Below, piece after piece: positions 54,706-64,000 of a stretch of DNA of 64,000 nucleotides. How positions within the stretch are numbered: the stretch's first letter is position 1; the number at the start of each line of letters is the position of its first letter. The stretch lies in assembly GCF_007744675.1 (NCBI RefSeq), contig NZ_CP036269.1:3699546-3763545 (forward strand). Direction: 5' to 3'. The DNA is from Gimesia alba (GTDB lineage Bacteria; Planctomycetota; Planctomycetia; Planctomycetales; Planctomycetaceae). The translations under genes and the position numbers were made by a program. The notes under the pieces were generated by a model. That model was not told the DNA's origin, did no database searches, and saw only the letters and a program-made list of their open reading frames with translations.

Positions 54706-55413
54706 TCAGCGGATGTGTTCAGGTAGCAGCCATTCTTCGGCCTGCTGTTGGCATTCAGCAACACGTTGTCGGGTGAGTTCCAGTAATTCTTTTTCCGCAC
54801 CCCGTTCACAATAGTCCCTGACCAGCGTCGAGGGAATTGGTTCGCCGAATATCACTCGCACCGGGCACGGACGCAGAAAGTAAGCTCCGCGTGGCAGTGC
54901 GTGAAAAGCACCCGCGATCCCAATCGGATAGATGGCACAGTCGGTTCGCTTCAATAAGGCTAAAAAACCAGGTTTAAAACGCTGGACTGCGCCATCTTCG
55001 GAACGTGTCCCTTCCGGAAAGATGCCAACAAAGTTTCCATCTTCAATATTCTGAATGGCAGCACGAAAGCTGGTTGAACTGGCTGCGCGACGGCTGATGG
55101 GAATCACAAACTCATAGCGCAGGAATGGTCCCAGGATTGGAATTCGAAACAGTGAGTCGCGGGCCATAAAACTGACCGGGCGGCTCAGTGGGAGGCCAAT
55201 CAGCAATGGGTCCAGAAAACTCTGGTGATTGCTGACCATTAAGCCTCCCTCCTCTGCCGGCAATTGCTCTTTTCCACGCGACTGATAACGCAACCAGAAC
55301 GCAAAGAGAACCTGCAGGATCCATTGAAACAGGATCCAGGGTAGGTTTCTGCGATTACGTTTCCGTGGAGAATCGGGATTCAATTCAGCCAATTGACTCT
55401 GCCTCTCAATCAA
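54706..55413 (-). CDS. 1-acyl-glycerol-3-phosphate acyltransferase (PlsC family)
   Basis: 235 residues. Acyltransferase motifs: NHQSFLDPLLI (NHxxxxD), FVGIFPEGTRSEDG (EGTR), and LFRIPILGPFLRYEFVIPI. A hydrophobic N-terminal stretch (LPWILFQWILQVLFAFWL) attaches it to the membrane. It adds an acyl chain to lysophosphatidic acid or a similar lipid. No ATG precedes the catalytic motif in frame, so it must use a non-ATG start; the TTG at 55413, overlapping the upstream sialidase stop by 8 bp, is the best choice. The overlap implies coupling with that gene, an odd pairing. Confidence 0.88.
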   Translation of the reverse strand: MIERQSQLAELNPDSPRKRNRRNLPWILFQWILQVLFAFWLRYQSRGKEQLPAEEGGLMVSNHQSFLDPLLIGLPLSRPVSFMARDSLFRIPILGPFLRYEFVIPISRRAASSTSFRAAIQNIEDGNFVGIFPEGTRSEDGAVQRFKPGFLALLKRTDCAIYPIGIAGAFHALPRGAYFLRPCPVRVIFGEPIPSTLVRDYCERGAEKELLELTRQRVAECQQQAEEWLLPEHIR

Positions 55414-56482
55414 TCTCTTTGAGTTGCAGCTTCGCAGGATCGAGGACCACGTGTTTGACTAACTCGCGTTTCCAGGTGTAAGTGATATGCACTTTGCCGT
55501 CGTCTGTTTGAATTACAGCAGGATAAGAGTACTCCCCTTTCTGGTTTTCCAGAACCAGACCCGTTTTCCAGTGTTTTCCATCGGAAGAAACAGCGACATG
55601 TAGCGGGCTTCTCCCTTTGGTAGTCGGGTTATAAACCAAGAGAGCCCGGCCATCTTTCAGGGTTACCGCATCGGTTCCACTGTTGGGGTTGGGGAGTGTC
55701 GTCTCGGTGACTTCACTCCAGGAGCGTCCTTCATCGTCAGACCAGGCTTCGACGATTTTTCCCCCTTTGCTGCGGCAGAGAATCTGCAGACGATCTCCAT
55801 AGCGGAGTACCGAAGGCTGGATCGCCGCCACTTTTCGGCCATCGTTAAGAGGACCGGTGCGATGCCAGGTTTTGCCCAGGTTGGGAGTCCACTCCATCTG
55901 TAGCTGCCAGCCATCATGTTCGGTGCTGGCGGGACAGAGCAGTGTGCCGTCTGCTAGCAGGAACGGCTTATTCTTAACCGGGCCGACAAAGCCGTCCGGC
56001 AAGCGCTTGGCGGCGCCCCAGGTCTTGCCGTTATCGTGAGAAACTTTGAGCATCCCCCACCATTCGCTGGGATTCGGCCCCACTTTATAAAACAGCAGCA
56101 ACGTTCCCGGTTTCGTCTGAAACAGAACCGGATTCCAGCAAGGCCAGCGTTTCGAAGCATCTTTCACGCCGTTGGCAACACTGACGGGAGCAGTCCATCC
56201 ATTTCCCTCATTTCGAGACAACCAGATTTCCACGTCCGGGTTCTTTTCCGCGGTCCCGCCAAAAAAGGCACAGACCAGACCTTCGGGAGTTTCTGCAATC
56301 GTCGAGGCATGGCACGAAGGAAACGAGGCGTCATTATAAACGAATTCCTGCATCACCAGCCCCGGCTGGTCAGGTGTCGTTGCTTTTGGTTCTTTTCCCA
56401 TAGAAACGGCTGTCGAATTCAAGCCAAGATACGCAGAGAATAATAGCAGGGAGAGCGTTTTAACGGTCAGCAGGCGTGGCAT
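55406..56482 (-). CDS. exported exo-alpha-sialidase-like protein
   Basis: 358 residues from the ATG at 56482; the TTG at 56524 is less likely. Signal peptide MPRLLTVKTLSLLLFSAYLG. The BNR-type propeller has DNGKTWGA, NLGKTWHR and DDEGRSWSEV Asp boxes, with SFPSCHASTIAETPEGLVCAFFGG at the start. This resembles the planctomycete/bacteroidete sialidase-like branch (BNR_2), in which catalytic Arg residues (SRNEG, KRWPCWNP, SKGGK) are not all certain. Secreted. It overlaps plsC by 8 bp downstream. Confidence 0.83.
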   Translation of the reverse strand: MPRLLTVKTLSLLLFSAYLGLNSTAVSMGKEPKATTPDQPGLVMQEFVYNDASFPSCHASTIAETPEGLVCAFFGGTAEKNPDVEIWLSRNEGNGWTAPVSVANGVKDASKRWPCWNPVLFQTKPGTLLLFYKVGPNPSEWWGMLKVSHDNGKTWGAAKRLPDGFVGPVKNKPFLLADGTLLCPASTEHDGWQLQMEWTPNLGKTWHRTGPLNDGRKVAAIQPSVLRYGDRLQILCRSKGGKIVEAWSDDEGRSWSEVTETTLPNPNSGTDAVTLKDGRALLVYNPTTKGRSPLHVAVSSDGKHWKTGLVLENQKGEYSYPAVIQTDDGKVHITYTWKRELVKHVVLDPAKLQLKEID

Positions 56483-58192
<1,710 letters not shown>

Positions 58193-58227
58193 TTCCAGAG
58201 TTCTGAGTACGAGTTTTGATTTTGAAA

Positions 58228-58268
58228 CCAGGAGCCGGCTGCGAAAAAAACGGCCGGTTCCTGATTTT
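58228..58268 (+). terminator. terminator of metY
   Basis: CAGGAGCCGGC pairs with GCCGGTTCCTG through one G-T wobble, followed by ATTTTC. The loop contains a run of seven As. It is 36 bp after the metY stop. Confidence 0.65.
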
Positions 58269-58391
58269 CAAATAAGTTTGCCGATGTTTTGCGACTTACC
58301 TGACGATAAATCTTTAAACCAACACAGAGAAGGTCCATCGATTCGCTTGTCGGATGATTTTCAGCGAACTAAAATACCAAAAATCACAAAA

Positions 58392-58464
<73 letters not shown>

Positions 58465-58468
58465 CTTT

Positions 58469-58507
58469 TAAAGCCGTAACTCAACCCGGGTTATGGCTTT
58501 TGTTTTT
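58469..58507 (+). terminator. terminator of tRNA-Lys
   Basis: AAAGCCGTAA pairs with TTATGGCTTT, followed by TGTTTTT. It starts five bases after the tRNA. Confidence 0.8.
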
Positions 58508-59005
58508 GGGGTGATACCAAGGCGAGTCGAACCCTGGTTACTCTCACATTGCAGTACCTTGCTCATGTGACTCTCATTCACCATTGCTGAACCTCCGCAA
58601 CGGCACCTGAAAAAATCGGTCTTGACCACGCCGTGCCACCAGCGATAACCCTTGTTGCGCGTCGCGCGCGTGAGCACTGCTGGTTCAGGTGAAACTGTGA
58701 AACCGGTTTTAACCGCAACTGCAAAAAAACGCTTGTTTCAGACTGATTTTTCAAATGGAATCCTCCAAAAGTTATGCGGGTCGACACACATCGGCGCATT
58801 ACCAACACCACACGGTCCACTCTCCGCCCCTTGAGACACACTCCCAACCCCCGTCCGCACCACATCAAAATTCCCTTTCCTCTTGACCCACTCACGCCGT
58901 TCGCAACAATCCGTTTCACAATCATGATGTTCTCTCTGGTAGCGACAAGTCTATGTGCTCGCCCGCCTCACGAGTTTCAAAATTTGACAAACGCTCATTT
59001 GAACC

Positions 59006-59053
59006 GGGTAAGCCCGGATGCACATCCGGGTCTCACGCAGCGAGCAGCAAACC
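59006..59053 (-). repeat. dispersed structured repeat, copy 4 (right end only)
   Basis: The reverse complement matches the right end of copies 1 and 2: GCTGCTCGCTGCG, then a hairpin and GGGCTTACCC. The hairpin here is CCCGGAT/ATCCGGG where copy 2 has CCCGAAT/ATTCGGG, again a compensatory change. Confidence 0.65.
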
Positions 59054-59074
59054 AATAGATCGACTGGCAACACC

Positions 59075-59132
59075 AGATCACGAATTCATTCACCAAAAGT
59101 AGGGCGCGGCCCTATGTGGCCGCCCGCCTGTC
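59075..59132 (+). repeat. 58-bp direct repeat, copy A
   Basis: It begins AGATCACGAATTCATTCACC and ends with a GCGGCC/GGCCGC hairpin (loop CTATGT). The partner copy is at 59527-59583. Confidence 0.7.
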
Positions 59133-59382
59133 GAATCACAATCCAAAATCACTGCTGAAATGGAACCAGAACCACCGCCCTGTCATGAGCAGCACGGCGC
59201 CCGCCGCCGATTTCAACCTGAATGTGAAATCAAACCAACGACAAACCAATCCTACCCGATCTCACCGAACGCATGAGAGATGAACAGGACGCACCGACCT
59301 GCAAAAATCATCATCTGAAAACAGCATTGATTTCCGAAGCCCGGAGTAAAGAACGAGAGCCGATGAAGAGACCATTCACATC

Positions 59383-59410
59383 AGGCCCTGCTCCATTAGC
59401 CGCAGGGCCT
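59383..59410. repeat. perfect 9-bp hairpin
   Basis: AGGCCCTGC (59383-59391) and GCAGGGCCT (59402-59410) around a 10-base loop. No T run, so not a standard terminator. It lies between the two direct-repeat copies. Confidence 0.5.
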
Positions 59411-59526
59411 TAGATCCGGTTCAGCAGAGAAAAAGGTGGAAAGTCAATTTAAGGTTCCTAGTATCTCGGATACTCACCCAAGCCGGGCGCAAAGAGCAGG
59501 AAGTTGACAGATTGACTTACAAAAGC

Positions 59527-59583
59527 AGATCATGAATTCATCCAGATAAAAGTAGGGTGCCGCCCTATGTGGCAGCCCGCCTC
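59527..59583 (+). repeat. 58-bp direct repeat, copy B
   Basis: It begins AGATCATGAATTCATCCAGA and carries GGGTGCC ... GGCAGCCC with the same CTATGT loop. The stem bases differ from copy A but pairing is kept, as expected for a structured element. Confidence 0.7.
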
Positions 59584-59593
59584 TGTTTAGAAT

Positions 59594-59623
59594 TTGACAC
59601 TAGATATGTTTTCAGTGTACTAT
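59594..59623 (+). promoter_or_regulatory. sigma70-type promoter of the DUF1559 operon
   Basis: A perfect TTGACA (59594-59599) and TACTAT (59618-59623) are spaced by 18 bp, about 90 bp before the DUF1559 start codon. Confidence 0.7.
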
Positions 59624-59712
59624 GCATGCGTTGTCAATTGTGCACATTTAATCCTGTCTCAATCATCAGACTCTTACGCAAATTCTTGCAATAACAAAAA
59701 AGAGGCTTGGAC

Positions 59713-60777
59713 ATGAGGGTGAAATCAAATCGAAGTTTACCTGGTTTTACTTTAATTGAGCTTTTAGTTTCAATGTCGCTGATTGCAGTACTGATCGCAT
59801 TGTTGTTACCTGCTGTTCAGCAAACGCGAGAGGCTGCTCGCAGGATGTCGTGCCTCAATCATATGCGTCAACTTGGACTTGCTGTGCATAGCCATGTTGA
59901 TGTTCAGGATCGGTTTCCGGCATCTGGCTATCTCAGCCTGGACAGTTCCGGAGATGTCCAGCCATTCTTCAACTGGGCTGTCGCCATCCTTCCGTATATT
60001 GAGCAGAACCCCATCGCCAATCAATGGGACTTCTCAGAGCCATCCTTAAGTACTGAAAATACAAAACTATCAGAAACCGTCATTCCCTTATTCACCTGCC
60101 CCTCAGACATCACTCTTGGTGGACGTGGCGATTTAAGCTATGCGGTCAATGGAGGCTTCGCATGGACATCGACCGTGGGGGGGGCGGCCGACTGTCCCAT
60201 CGTTTTCCCATCGCGCAGCCCGATTGATTTGAATGGGAATGGGGTAATATGCTCACTTGCTGCGAGTGCCGATGGATCACCAAGTGATCGCGATTTATTG
60301 CTCAAAACAGGAGTCTGTTTCCTCGAAAGCTGGAAGGTGAAGGGCACGAGCCGACATCATCGATTTTCAACGATTTCGGATGGTTTAAGTCATACTTTGC
60401 TTTTTGCCGAAAATGTCAGGCTCGGTTATGATCCGAATAATCTTCAGAGATCATGGTCGTTTGCCGATCCGTTAGCAACCAGTTTTTTTATTCCCAGCCA
60501 GGTTTGTCAGGGAGATTCATGCACCCCCGGAAATGTCTCACTCGGGAAAGCGAACGGTGCACCTCACGGGATCAACTATGGTACCAATCTGGCGGAAGGT
60601 GAAGCGCCTTGGCCCTCATCATTTCACCAAGGGGGAGTAAACGTCGTCTTTACTGATGGACGTGCCACCTTCCTTTCTGAAAACATTAATGGGCACGTGT
60701 ATTATTCAATGGTTACATCGCAAGGTCTAAGCTTGCCAGCACATTTAAAAGATACAGAAGCTTCTCCAACTCAGTAA
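59713..60777 (+). CDS. DUF1559 protein with prepilin-type N terminus
   Basis: 354 residues from the ATG at 59713 with AGAGG seven bases upstream; a TTG two codons earlier is rejected. Prepilin leader [20 protein letters not shown], then [21 protein letters not shown]1559 body: MRQLGLAVHSH, AILPYIEQNPIANQWDF, PLFTCPSDITLGG, TISDGLSHTLLFAENVR, and the C-terminal motif SSFHQGGVNVVFTDGRATFLSENI. It has its own promoter and is followed 41 bp later by the propeller gene. It is divergent from the copy at 42.3 kb. Confidence 0.95.
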   Translation: MRVKSNRSLPGFTLIELLVSMSLIAVLIALLLPAVQQTREAARRMSCLNHMRQLGLAVHSHVDVQDRFPASGYLSLDSSGDVQPFFNWAVAILPYIEQNPIANQWDFSEPSLSTENTKLSETVIPLFTCPSDITLGGRGDLSYAVNGGFAWTSTVGGAADCPIVFPSRSPIDLNGNGVICSLAASADGSPSDRDLLLKTGVCFLESWKVKGTSRHHRFSTISDGLSHTLLFAENVRLGYDPNNLQRSWSFADPLATSFFIPSQVCQGDSCTPGNVSLGKANGAPHGINYGTNLAEGEAPWPSSFHQGGVNVVFTDGRATFLSENINGHVYYSMVTSQGLSLPAHLKDTEASPTQ

Positions 60778-60818
60778 CCTGCAGATTAAGAGAAGCCAAA
60801 TCACTAAGGCGTCAAAAT

Positions 60819-61748
60819 ATGAACATACAAACCGCTGTTATTGCAGTGGGATTCACAATTGTGATTGGAATATCCATTTCGTGGTGGGTCAACTCACCGA
60901 CAAAATTTCCGGAGCCAACCGGAGCAACTTCAGCGCCAGCAAATGCCATCCGGGCTCCTAAGCCAAAAACGGCAACCTTGCCTGATCTCGTCCCGAATAC
61001 AGCTGAATTATTGCCTGGTTTTGAAAAACGTGAGCCTTGTTTCTCTCCTGCACTGACGCCAGACCTTCTCTCCATCATTTTTTCTATGGCCGGGAGAGTT
61101 GGCTCTGGATTTGATTTGTATGAATCAACACGTCCCTCGATTGATGATCCATTCGGAGACCCCGTATTGCTTGAAACGACAGTCAGCCCAGAAACGGAAG
61201 CTTACCCCGCGATCTCTCCCAATGGCCTGGAATTAATCTATGTTAAATCCGACATCAATCCAACATTGTGGATCGCCAAACGAAAAAGCCGGCAGGAACC
61301 TTTCCAGGAAAATAAGTTATGGGAAGCTGTCGGAAAAGTAGATGCTTCAATCCGTGTAGGAACGCCACAATTTCTGGACGCGAATCGGGTCGTTTTCAGT
61401 AAACTTGAAAAGAATGGCTCTCGTTCGCTCTGGCTGGTACAGCGCAGTGGGACAAAATTTCGCAATCCCAAACTCTTTGTGCAGCAACAAGGGGCCGAGG
61501 CTTTGTTCCTGAGTAAAAATGGCCTACGTGCATACTATCCACATATCGAGGGCGGGCTCTATCTCGTATCTCGTGCTGCGTTGTCTCATCAGTATGGATT
61601 ACCCCTTCCTCTGACCTCTAAAGAACAAACGGGCCCCATTGACGGAACGATATGGGTTTCTCCTCAAGAAGATGTATTGATTTATTGCTCACCTGGACTA
61701 CAAAAAGAAATAGGGAGTTCACGTCGTCTCTGGCAAATCGCATTTTAG
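60819..61748 (+). CDS. membrane-anchored TolB-like (PD40) propeller protein
   Basis: 309 residues. One N-terminal membrane helix (AVIAVGFTIVIGISISWWV), then a beta-propeller with PD40-type repeats: PCFSPALTPDLLSIIFSMAG, AYPAISPNGLELIYVKSD, LFLSKNGLRAYYPHIEGG, IWVSPQEDVLIYCSPG. PD40 modules occur in TolB-like and many exported planctomycete proteins. It lies 41 bp downstream of the DUF1559 gene on the same strand and is probably co-transcribed. Function unknown; an external scaffold is likely. Confidence 0.78.
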   Translation: MNIQTAVIAVGFTIVIGISISWWVNSPTKFPEPTGATSAPANAIRAPKPKTATLPDLVPNTAELLPGFEKREPCFSPALTPDLLSIIFSMAGRVGSGFDLYESTRPSIDDPFGDPVLLETTVSPETEAYPAISPNGLELIYVKSDINPTLWIAKRKSRQEPFQENKLWEAVGKVDASIRVGTPQFLDANRVVFSKLEKNGSRSLWLVQRSGTKFRNPKLFVQQQGAEALFLSKNGLRAYYPHIEGGLYLVSRAALSHQYGLPLPLTSKEQTGPIDGTIWVSPQEDVLIYCSPGLQKEIGSSRRLWQIAF

Positions 61749-61775
61749 TCTTTCGACTTTACTAAGGTCGTTTAC

Positions 61776-62015
61776 ATGTCTGAAAGAAAACGATTTAAGA
61801 TTCTCCAGTATTTATGCTCTGGCATTTGTGTTTTGTTAGTAGTTTATGTTTTGAGTATTAGGCCTGTAAATTTATTGGTTGTTGGCTCAGACAATATGGA
61901 GTTTGAAGATTATTGTGAATGGTTTTATGGTCCGTTACTTTGGTGTATGGATCAAAACGATTTATTTTGCGACCTGATCGGTAATTACATGGTATTTTGG
62001 TCTCGATTCGCGTAA
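61776..62015 (+). CDS. small membrane protein, paralogue A
   Basis: 79 residues with one strong helix (YLCSGICVLLVVYVLSI) followed by RPVNLLVV, an acidic stretch and WFYGPLLWCMDQND. It shares the pattern VLSIRPV ... FYGPL with the next gene (LLSVGPV ... FYSPLF), so they look like tandem paralogues. Not recognised otherwise. Starts 28 bp after the propeller gene. Confidence 0.65.
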   Translation: MSERKRFKILQYLCSGICVLLVVYVLSIRPVNLLVVGSDNMEFEDYCEWFYGPLLWCMDQNDLFCDLIGNYMVFWSRFA

Positions 62016-62082
62016 CCACTCGTCCGTGGAGCGTTCCGACGGAAACGAACAGACCAGGATTCTTTATTCAGAGACCGGTTTG

Positions 62083-62334
62083 ATGCTTAAGAACAATCCT
62101 TTGGTTTCGAAAATCCTGAGACGGACGAGCTATTTCCTCATCAGTCTGGGAGTGTTGTATCTGTTGAGTGTGGGACCTGTGGTGGCGATCTGCCGTCAGT
62201 TGGTGAAGAATCCCTGGACGATTCCGCCAGGTCTGAGTACGATCGAACGATTCTACTCACCTCTGTTTGCGGTCCCCTGGATCACGCCCCTGATTGAACT
62301 TTATATCAATTTGTGGGAGAAAATATTGGGCTAA
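62083..62334 (+). CDS. small membrane protein, paralogue B
   Basis: 83 residues from the ATG at 62083; a GTG at 62026 would add 19 residues without membrane features. One helix (SYFLISLGVLYLLSVGPVVAI) followed by a short soluble segment with ERFYSPLFAVPWITPLIELY. Homologous in layout to the preceding gene. Function unknown. Confidence 0.6.
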   Translation: MLKNNPLVSKILRRTSYFLISLGVLYLLSVGPVVAICRQLVKNPWTIPPGLSTIERFYSPLFAVPWITPLIELYINLWEKILG

Positions 62335-62439
62335 GCAGCAGCTCGCCATTGCCGGATCTGACACAGGCTGATCGCTTTTGAATAGAACGATTTGAACGAG
62401 CTTGAAACGTTGTCGTGAAATAAAAAGAGTGAAATTGAG

Positions 62440-62664
62440 ATGCCAAACCAGCCGGCGTGGATTCTGATTTTTGTGGGAATATTGATCGTGGGGGTGGGAG
62501 TCGTGTGGTTATTGGCGCCGTCGATTCCGTGGCTGGGGAAGTTACCGGGAGATGTCCTGATTGAACGGGAAAACTTTCGGCTTTATTTTCCACTGACGAC
62601 ATGTATTCTGTTGAGTTTACTGCTGACGGGGATCATCTGGCTGGTGCGGTTCCTCTCACGGTAA
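62440..62664 (+). CDS. DUF2905 family membrane protein
   Basis: 74 residues. Two helices (WILIFVGILIVGVGVVWLLA and TTCILLSLLLTGIIWLV) with the connecting motif GKLPGDVLIERENFRLYFPL, which is the DUF2905 signature. Function unknown; common in many bacteria. Confidence 0.9.
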   Translation: MPNQPAWILIFVGILIVGVGVVWLLAPSIPWLGKLPGDVLIERENFRLYFPLTTCILLSLLLTGIIWLVRFLSR

Positions 62665-62987
62665 ATTCCCCCATATCCCCGAAACCCACTATGGAGAGAG
62701 GGGAGAGGGTTGGCTGGATTCGGCTGAAAGCAGACGGGTCAAGCTTTACAGATACACACTACCCAGTATAATACATGTGTCACGCCAGTTGTGACGAGCA
62801 GAGACAAGGTGCAGTTTAAACGCCTTCGGGTCGTTCATCTCTTCCCGCTTCATTTTACTAGCAGGGCTTCTAAGTAAGTTTCAGCTTCTGTTTTTTGTGG
62901 CTCTATCTGCTTTCATTTTTTGGGCTTCGGTTGCCTGTTTTTATCAAGGCTGTCGAGTGTCGTAGGTTATCATGTTGGAGAGCAGTA
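62665..62987 (+). other. 323-bp leader region of the cold-shock gene
   Basis: Contains a promoter (62745-62772) and, after it, a leader of about 210 nt with a GTCAC/GTGAC hairpin. Long structured leaders are typical of cold-shock genes. No gene is seen. Confidence 0.5.
62745..62772 (+). promoter_or_regulatory. sigma70-type promoter of the cold-shock gene
   Basis: TTTACA (62745-62750) and TATAAT (62767-62772), a perfect -10, spaced by 16 bp, about 215 bp before the start codon. Confidence 0.6.
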
Positions 62988-63188
62988 ATGCCACAGGGTA
63001 AAATTAAAAGGTTGGTTACAGATCGCGGTTTTGGGTTCATCGAAGGAGAACGGGGTGACCTGTTTTTTCATCATTCTGAAGTTCAGGGTGTGACTCTCGA
63101 AGAATTACAGGAAGGACAGACTGTCGAGTATGAAGTAGGCGAAGGCCGTAAAGGGCCTTGCGCGACTTCCGTTCGCGTGGTCGAATAA
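62988..63188 (+). CDS. cold-shock-domain protein
   Basis: 66 residues from the ATG at 62988 (GGAG seven bases upstream); a longer frame from 62895 is rejected. The OB-fold shows RNP1 RGFGFIE and RNP2-like DLFFHHSEV, with GKIKRLVTD at the start. It binds single-stranded RNA or DNA as an RNA chaperone. The long 5' leader suggests temperature- or growth-dependent control as in cspA, by inference. A strong terminator follows. Confidence 0.93.
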   Translation: MPQGKIKRLVTDRGFGFIEGERGDLFFHHSEVQGVTLEELQEGQTVEYEVGEGRKGPCATSVRVVE

Positions 63189-63230
63189 GTTCTGCCCGCC
63201 TGAGACCTGATCGATTTTATAAAATCAGTC

Positions 63231-63263
63231 AAAAAAACGCCCGGATTTGTTCCGGGCGTTTTT
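63231..63263. terminator. bidirectional terminator after the cold-shock gene
   Basis: AAAAACGCCCGGA pairs with TCCGGGCGTTTTT around TTTGT. It serves the cold-shock gene on the plus strand and ccoS on the minus strand. Confidence 0.92.
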
Positions 63264-63287
63264 GTTTCCACTCGCGGCAAATGACGC

Positions 63288-63452
63288 TTAACGTTCTTCT
63301 TTTGGTTTCGGTTTCTGATCGTCTTCCAGAATGCGATAGGCGGGGGTTTCAAGATCATCGTACTGGCCGCGCGAAACGGTCCAGACAAATCCGATGACCG
63401 CTGCCAGTGCTAACAGGATCGCGATCGGTAATGCGATATACAGAACACTCAA
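63288..63452 (-). CDS. ccoS: cbb3-type cytochrome oxidase assembly protein CcoS
   Basis: 54 residues, a gene too short for most gene-finding cutoffs. It uses a TTG start at 63452 that overlaps the upstream ATPase stop codon (TTGA), with AGGAG eight bases before it. The N-terminal helix [20 protein letters not shown] is followed by [20 protein letters not shown], the CcoS signature (G-Q-[FY]-[DE]-D-x-E-x-P-A-x-R-I-L). It is an inner-membrane factor needed for maturation of cbb3 cytochrome c oxidase. It follows the ccoI-like gene, as in ccoGHIS operons. Confidence 0.88.
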   Translation of the reverse strand: MSVLYIALPIAILLALAAVIGFVWTVSRGQYDDLETPAYRILEDDQKPKPKEER

Positions 63453-64000
63453 GAATAGGGCTCCTGAAAAGCACGGTTCATAAAGGATAAGATCAGGACC
63501 GTCAGGGAACTGATCGGCATCAGCACAGCGGCAATGAGCGGGTTAATCAATCCGCCGATTGCCAGCCCTGCCGCTATCACATTATATACTAGAGACATCA
63601 GCAAGTTGCGATAAATCACATGATTCGTCAGGTGTGCGCCATCAATCAGTTCCTTCAGCGGTGCCAGGCCCGGTCGATTCAGATAAACGGCGGCGGCCTG
63701 CAGGCTGGCTTCGGCTCCCCCATGCACGGCAATGCCGACCGAAGCAGCCGCTAACGCCGCGCTGTCATTCACGCCATCGCCGACCATTACCGTGATACCG
63801 CGTCTGGTAGACTCCTGAATGATTTTCAGTTTTTCTTCGGGGCGTACGGCAGCGTGCACCAGTTCAGGATCAATATTCAGGCGGCTGGCAATCGGTGTGA
63901 CAATTTCTGAATGATCGCCGGAGAGGATGCCAACAGACCAACCTTCGGTTTTCAGTTTTTGAATCGTCGCTGCGGCATCGGGTCGTAAATCATCGCCGAT
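63449..64000 (-). CDS. ccoI: heavy-metal P-type ATPase, CcoI/FixI-like, partial
   Basis: The 183 C-terminal residues are in the window; the frame continues past 64000. It shows the P-type ATPase hinge [21 protein letters not shown], the segment [18 protein letters not shown] with [10 protein letters not shown], and two C-terminal membrane helices ([18 protein letters not shown] and [19 protein letters not shown]). The family moves copper across the inner membrane; the CcoI/FixI branch supplies copper to cbb3 oxidase. The link to that branch rests on the directly overlapping ccoS gene. The CPC and metal-binding parts are outside the window. Confidence 0.85.
   Translation of the reverse strand: MGDDLRPDAAATIQKLKTEGWSVGILSGDHSEIVTPIASRLNIDPELVHAAVRPEEKLKIIQESTRRGITVMVGDGVNDSAALAAASVGIAVHGGAEASLQAAAVYLNRPGLAPLKELIDGAHLTNHVIYRNLLMSLVYNVIAAGLAIGGLINPLIAAVLMPISSLTVLILSFMNRAFQEPYS

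Larger units (their letters stand above)
58508..59593. other. 1.1-kb non-coding region rich in repeats
   Basis: The stretch from the tRNA-Lys terminator to the DUF1559 promoter has no supported gene. It contains repeat copy 4 (59006-59053), two copies of a 58-bp direct repeat (59075 and 59527) and a 9-bp perfect hairpin at 59383-59410. A 115-codon minus-strand frame at 58578-58925 does not look like a protein. Confidence 0.65.

Noticed and set aside
58578-58925. 115-codon minus-strand frame in the repeat-rich tract
   Set aside because: No start signal, biased composition, and no family pattern; more likely random in GC-rich DNA.

Overview
The window is chromosomal DNA from a planctomycete, most likely a Gimesia-like member of the Planctomycetales. 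The basis is gene content typical of that phylum: two pairs of large cytochrome-like DUF1549/DUF1553 proteins with Tat-exported DUF1501 partners, two DUF1559 proteins with prepilin-type N termini, BNR sialidases, an N-terminally anchored DUF11 repeat protein, a DUF1571 protein and a YdjY-domain protein. Genus is inference. No rRNA operon, phage, transposase or CRISPR array is present.

Layout. 1-3.6 kb (minus): PQQ-propeller protein (partial), asnB and a GT4 glycosyltransferase, probably a surface-glycan or peptide-modification cluster. 3.6-18.2 kb: macrodomain protein and alpha/beta hydrolase (operon), YdjY protein, Tat-exported sugar isomerase-like protein, DUF1571 protein, heme enzyme chdC/hemQ, a two-domain esterase, a ClpB-like double AAA protein with a degenerate first module, galE, a DUF5009 membrane acyltransferase-like protein, queF and a GntR regulator with two winged-helix segments. 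18.4-19.9 kb: one strikingly AT-rich gene coding for a PD-(D/E)xK-like plus SIR2 protein, the best candidate for an acquired defence gene. 20-26.8 kb: YbjQ protein, DUF1501/DUF1553 pair, hypotheticals. 26.8-34.6 kb: small membrane proteins, SGNH hydrolase, zinc alcohol dehydrogenase, an MFS transporter with a large Ala-rich periplasmic insertion, and three copies of a structured dispersed repeat. 34.6-43.4 kb: sialidase, second DUF1553/DUF1501 pair, FadR-type regulator, lipoprotein and DUF1559 protein. 43.9-44.5 kb: a tRNA array (Phe-like, Glu, Ser, Ser, His), then an HNH nuclease gene. 45.1-51.4 kb (minus): DUF11 protein with repeated NPF motifs, a DisA/DacZ-type diadenylate cyclase, a secreted protein and NAD kinase. 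51.7-58.5 kb: conserved protein plus sugar epimerase, phosphoglucosamine mutase, plsC, sialidase, metY, tRNA-Lys. 58.5-59.7 kb: 1.2 kb of non-coding DNA rich in repeats. 59.7-64 kb: DUF1559 protein, TolB-like propeller, small membrane paralogues, DUF2905, cold-shock protein, ccoS and a ccoI-like copper ATPase (partial).

Most genes are ordinary housekeeping or planctomycete-specific. The unusual items are the AT-rich SIR2-nuclease gene, a tRNA-Phe-like gene whose T stem lacks the universal 53:61 G-C pair, a dispersed hairpin repeat with compensatory changes, the degenerate double-AAA protein, the NPF-repeat protein and the transporter insertion. All functional calls are from reading the sequence only; no homology search was run.
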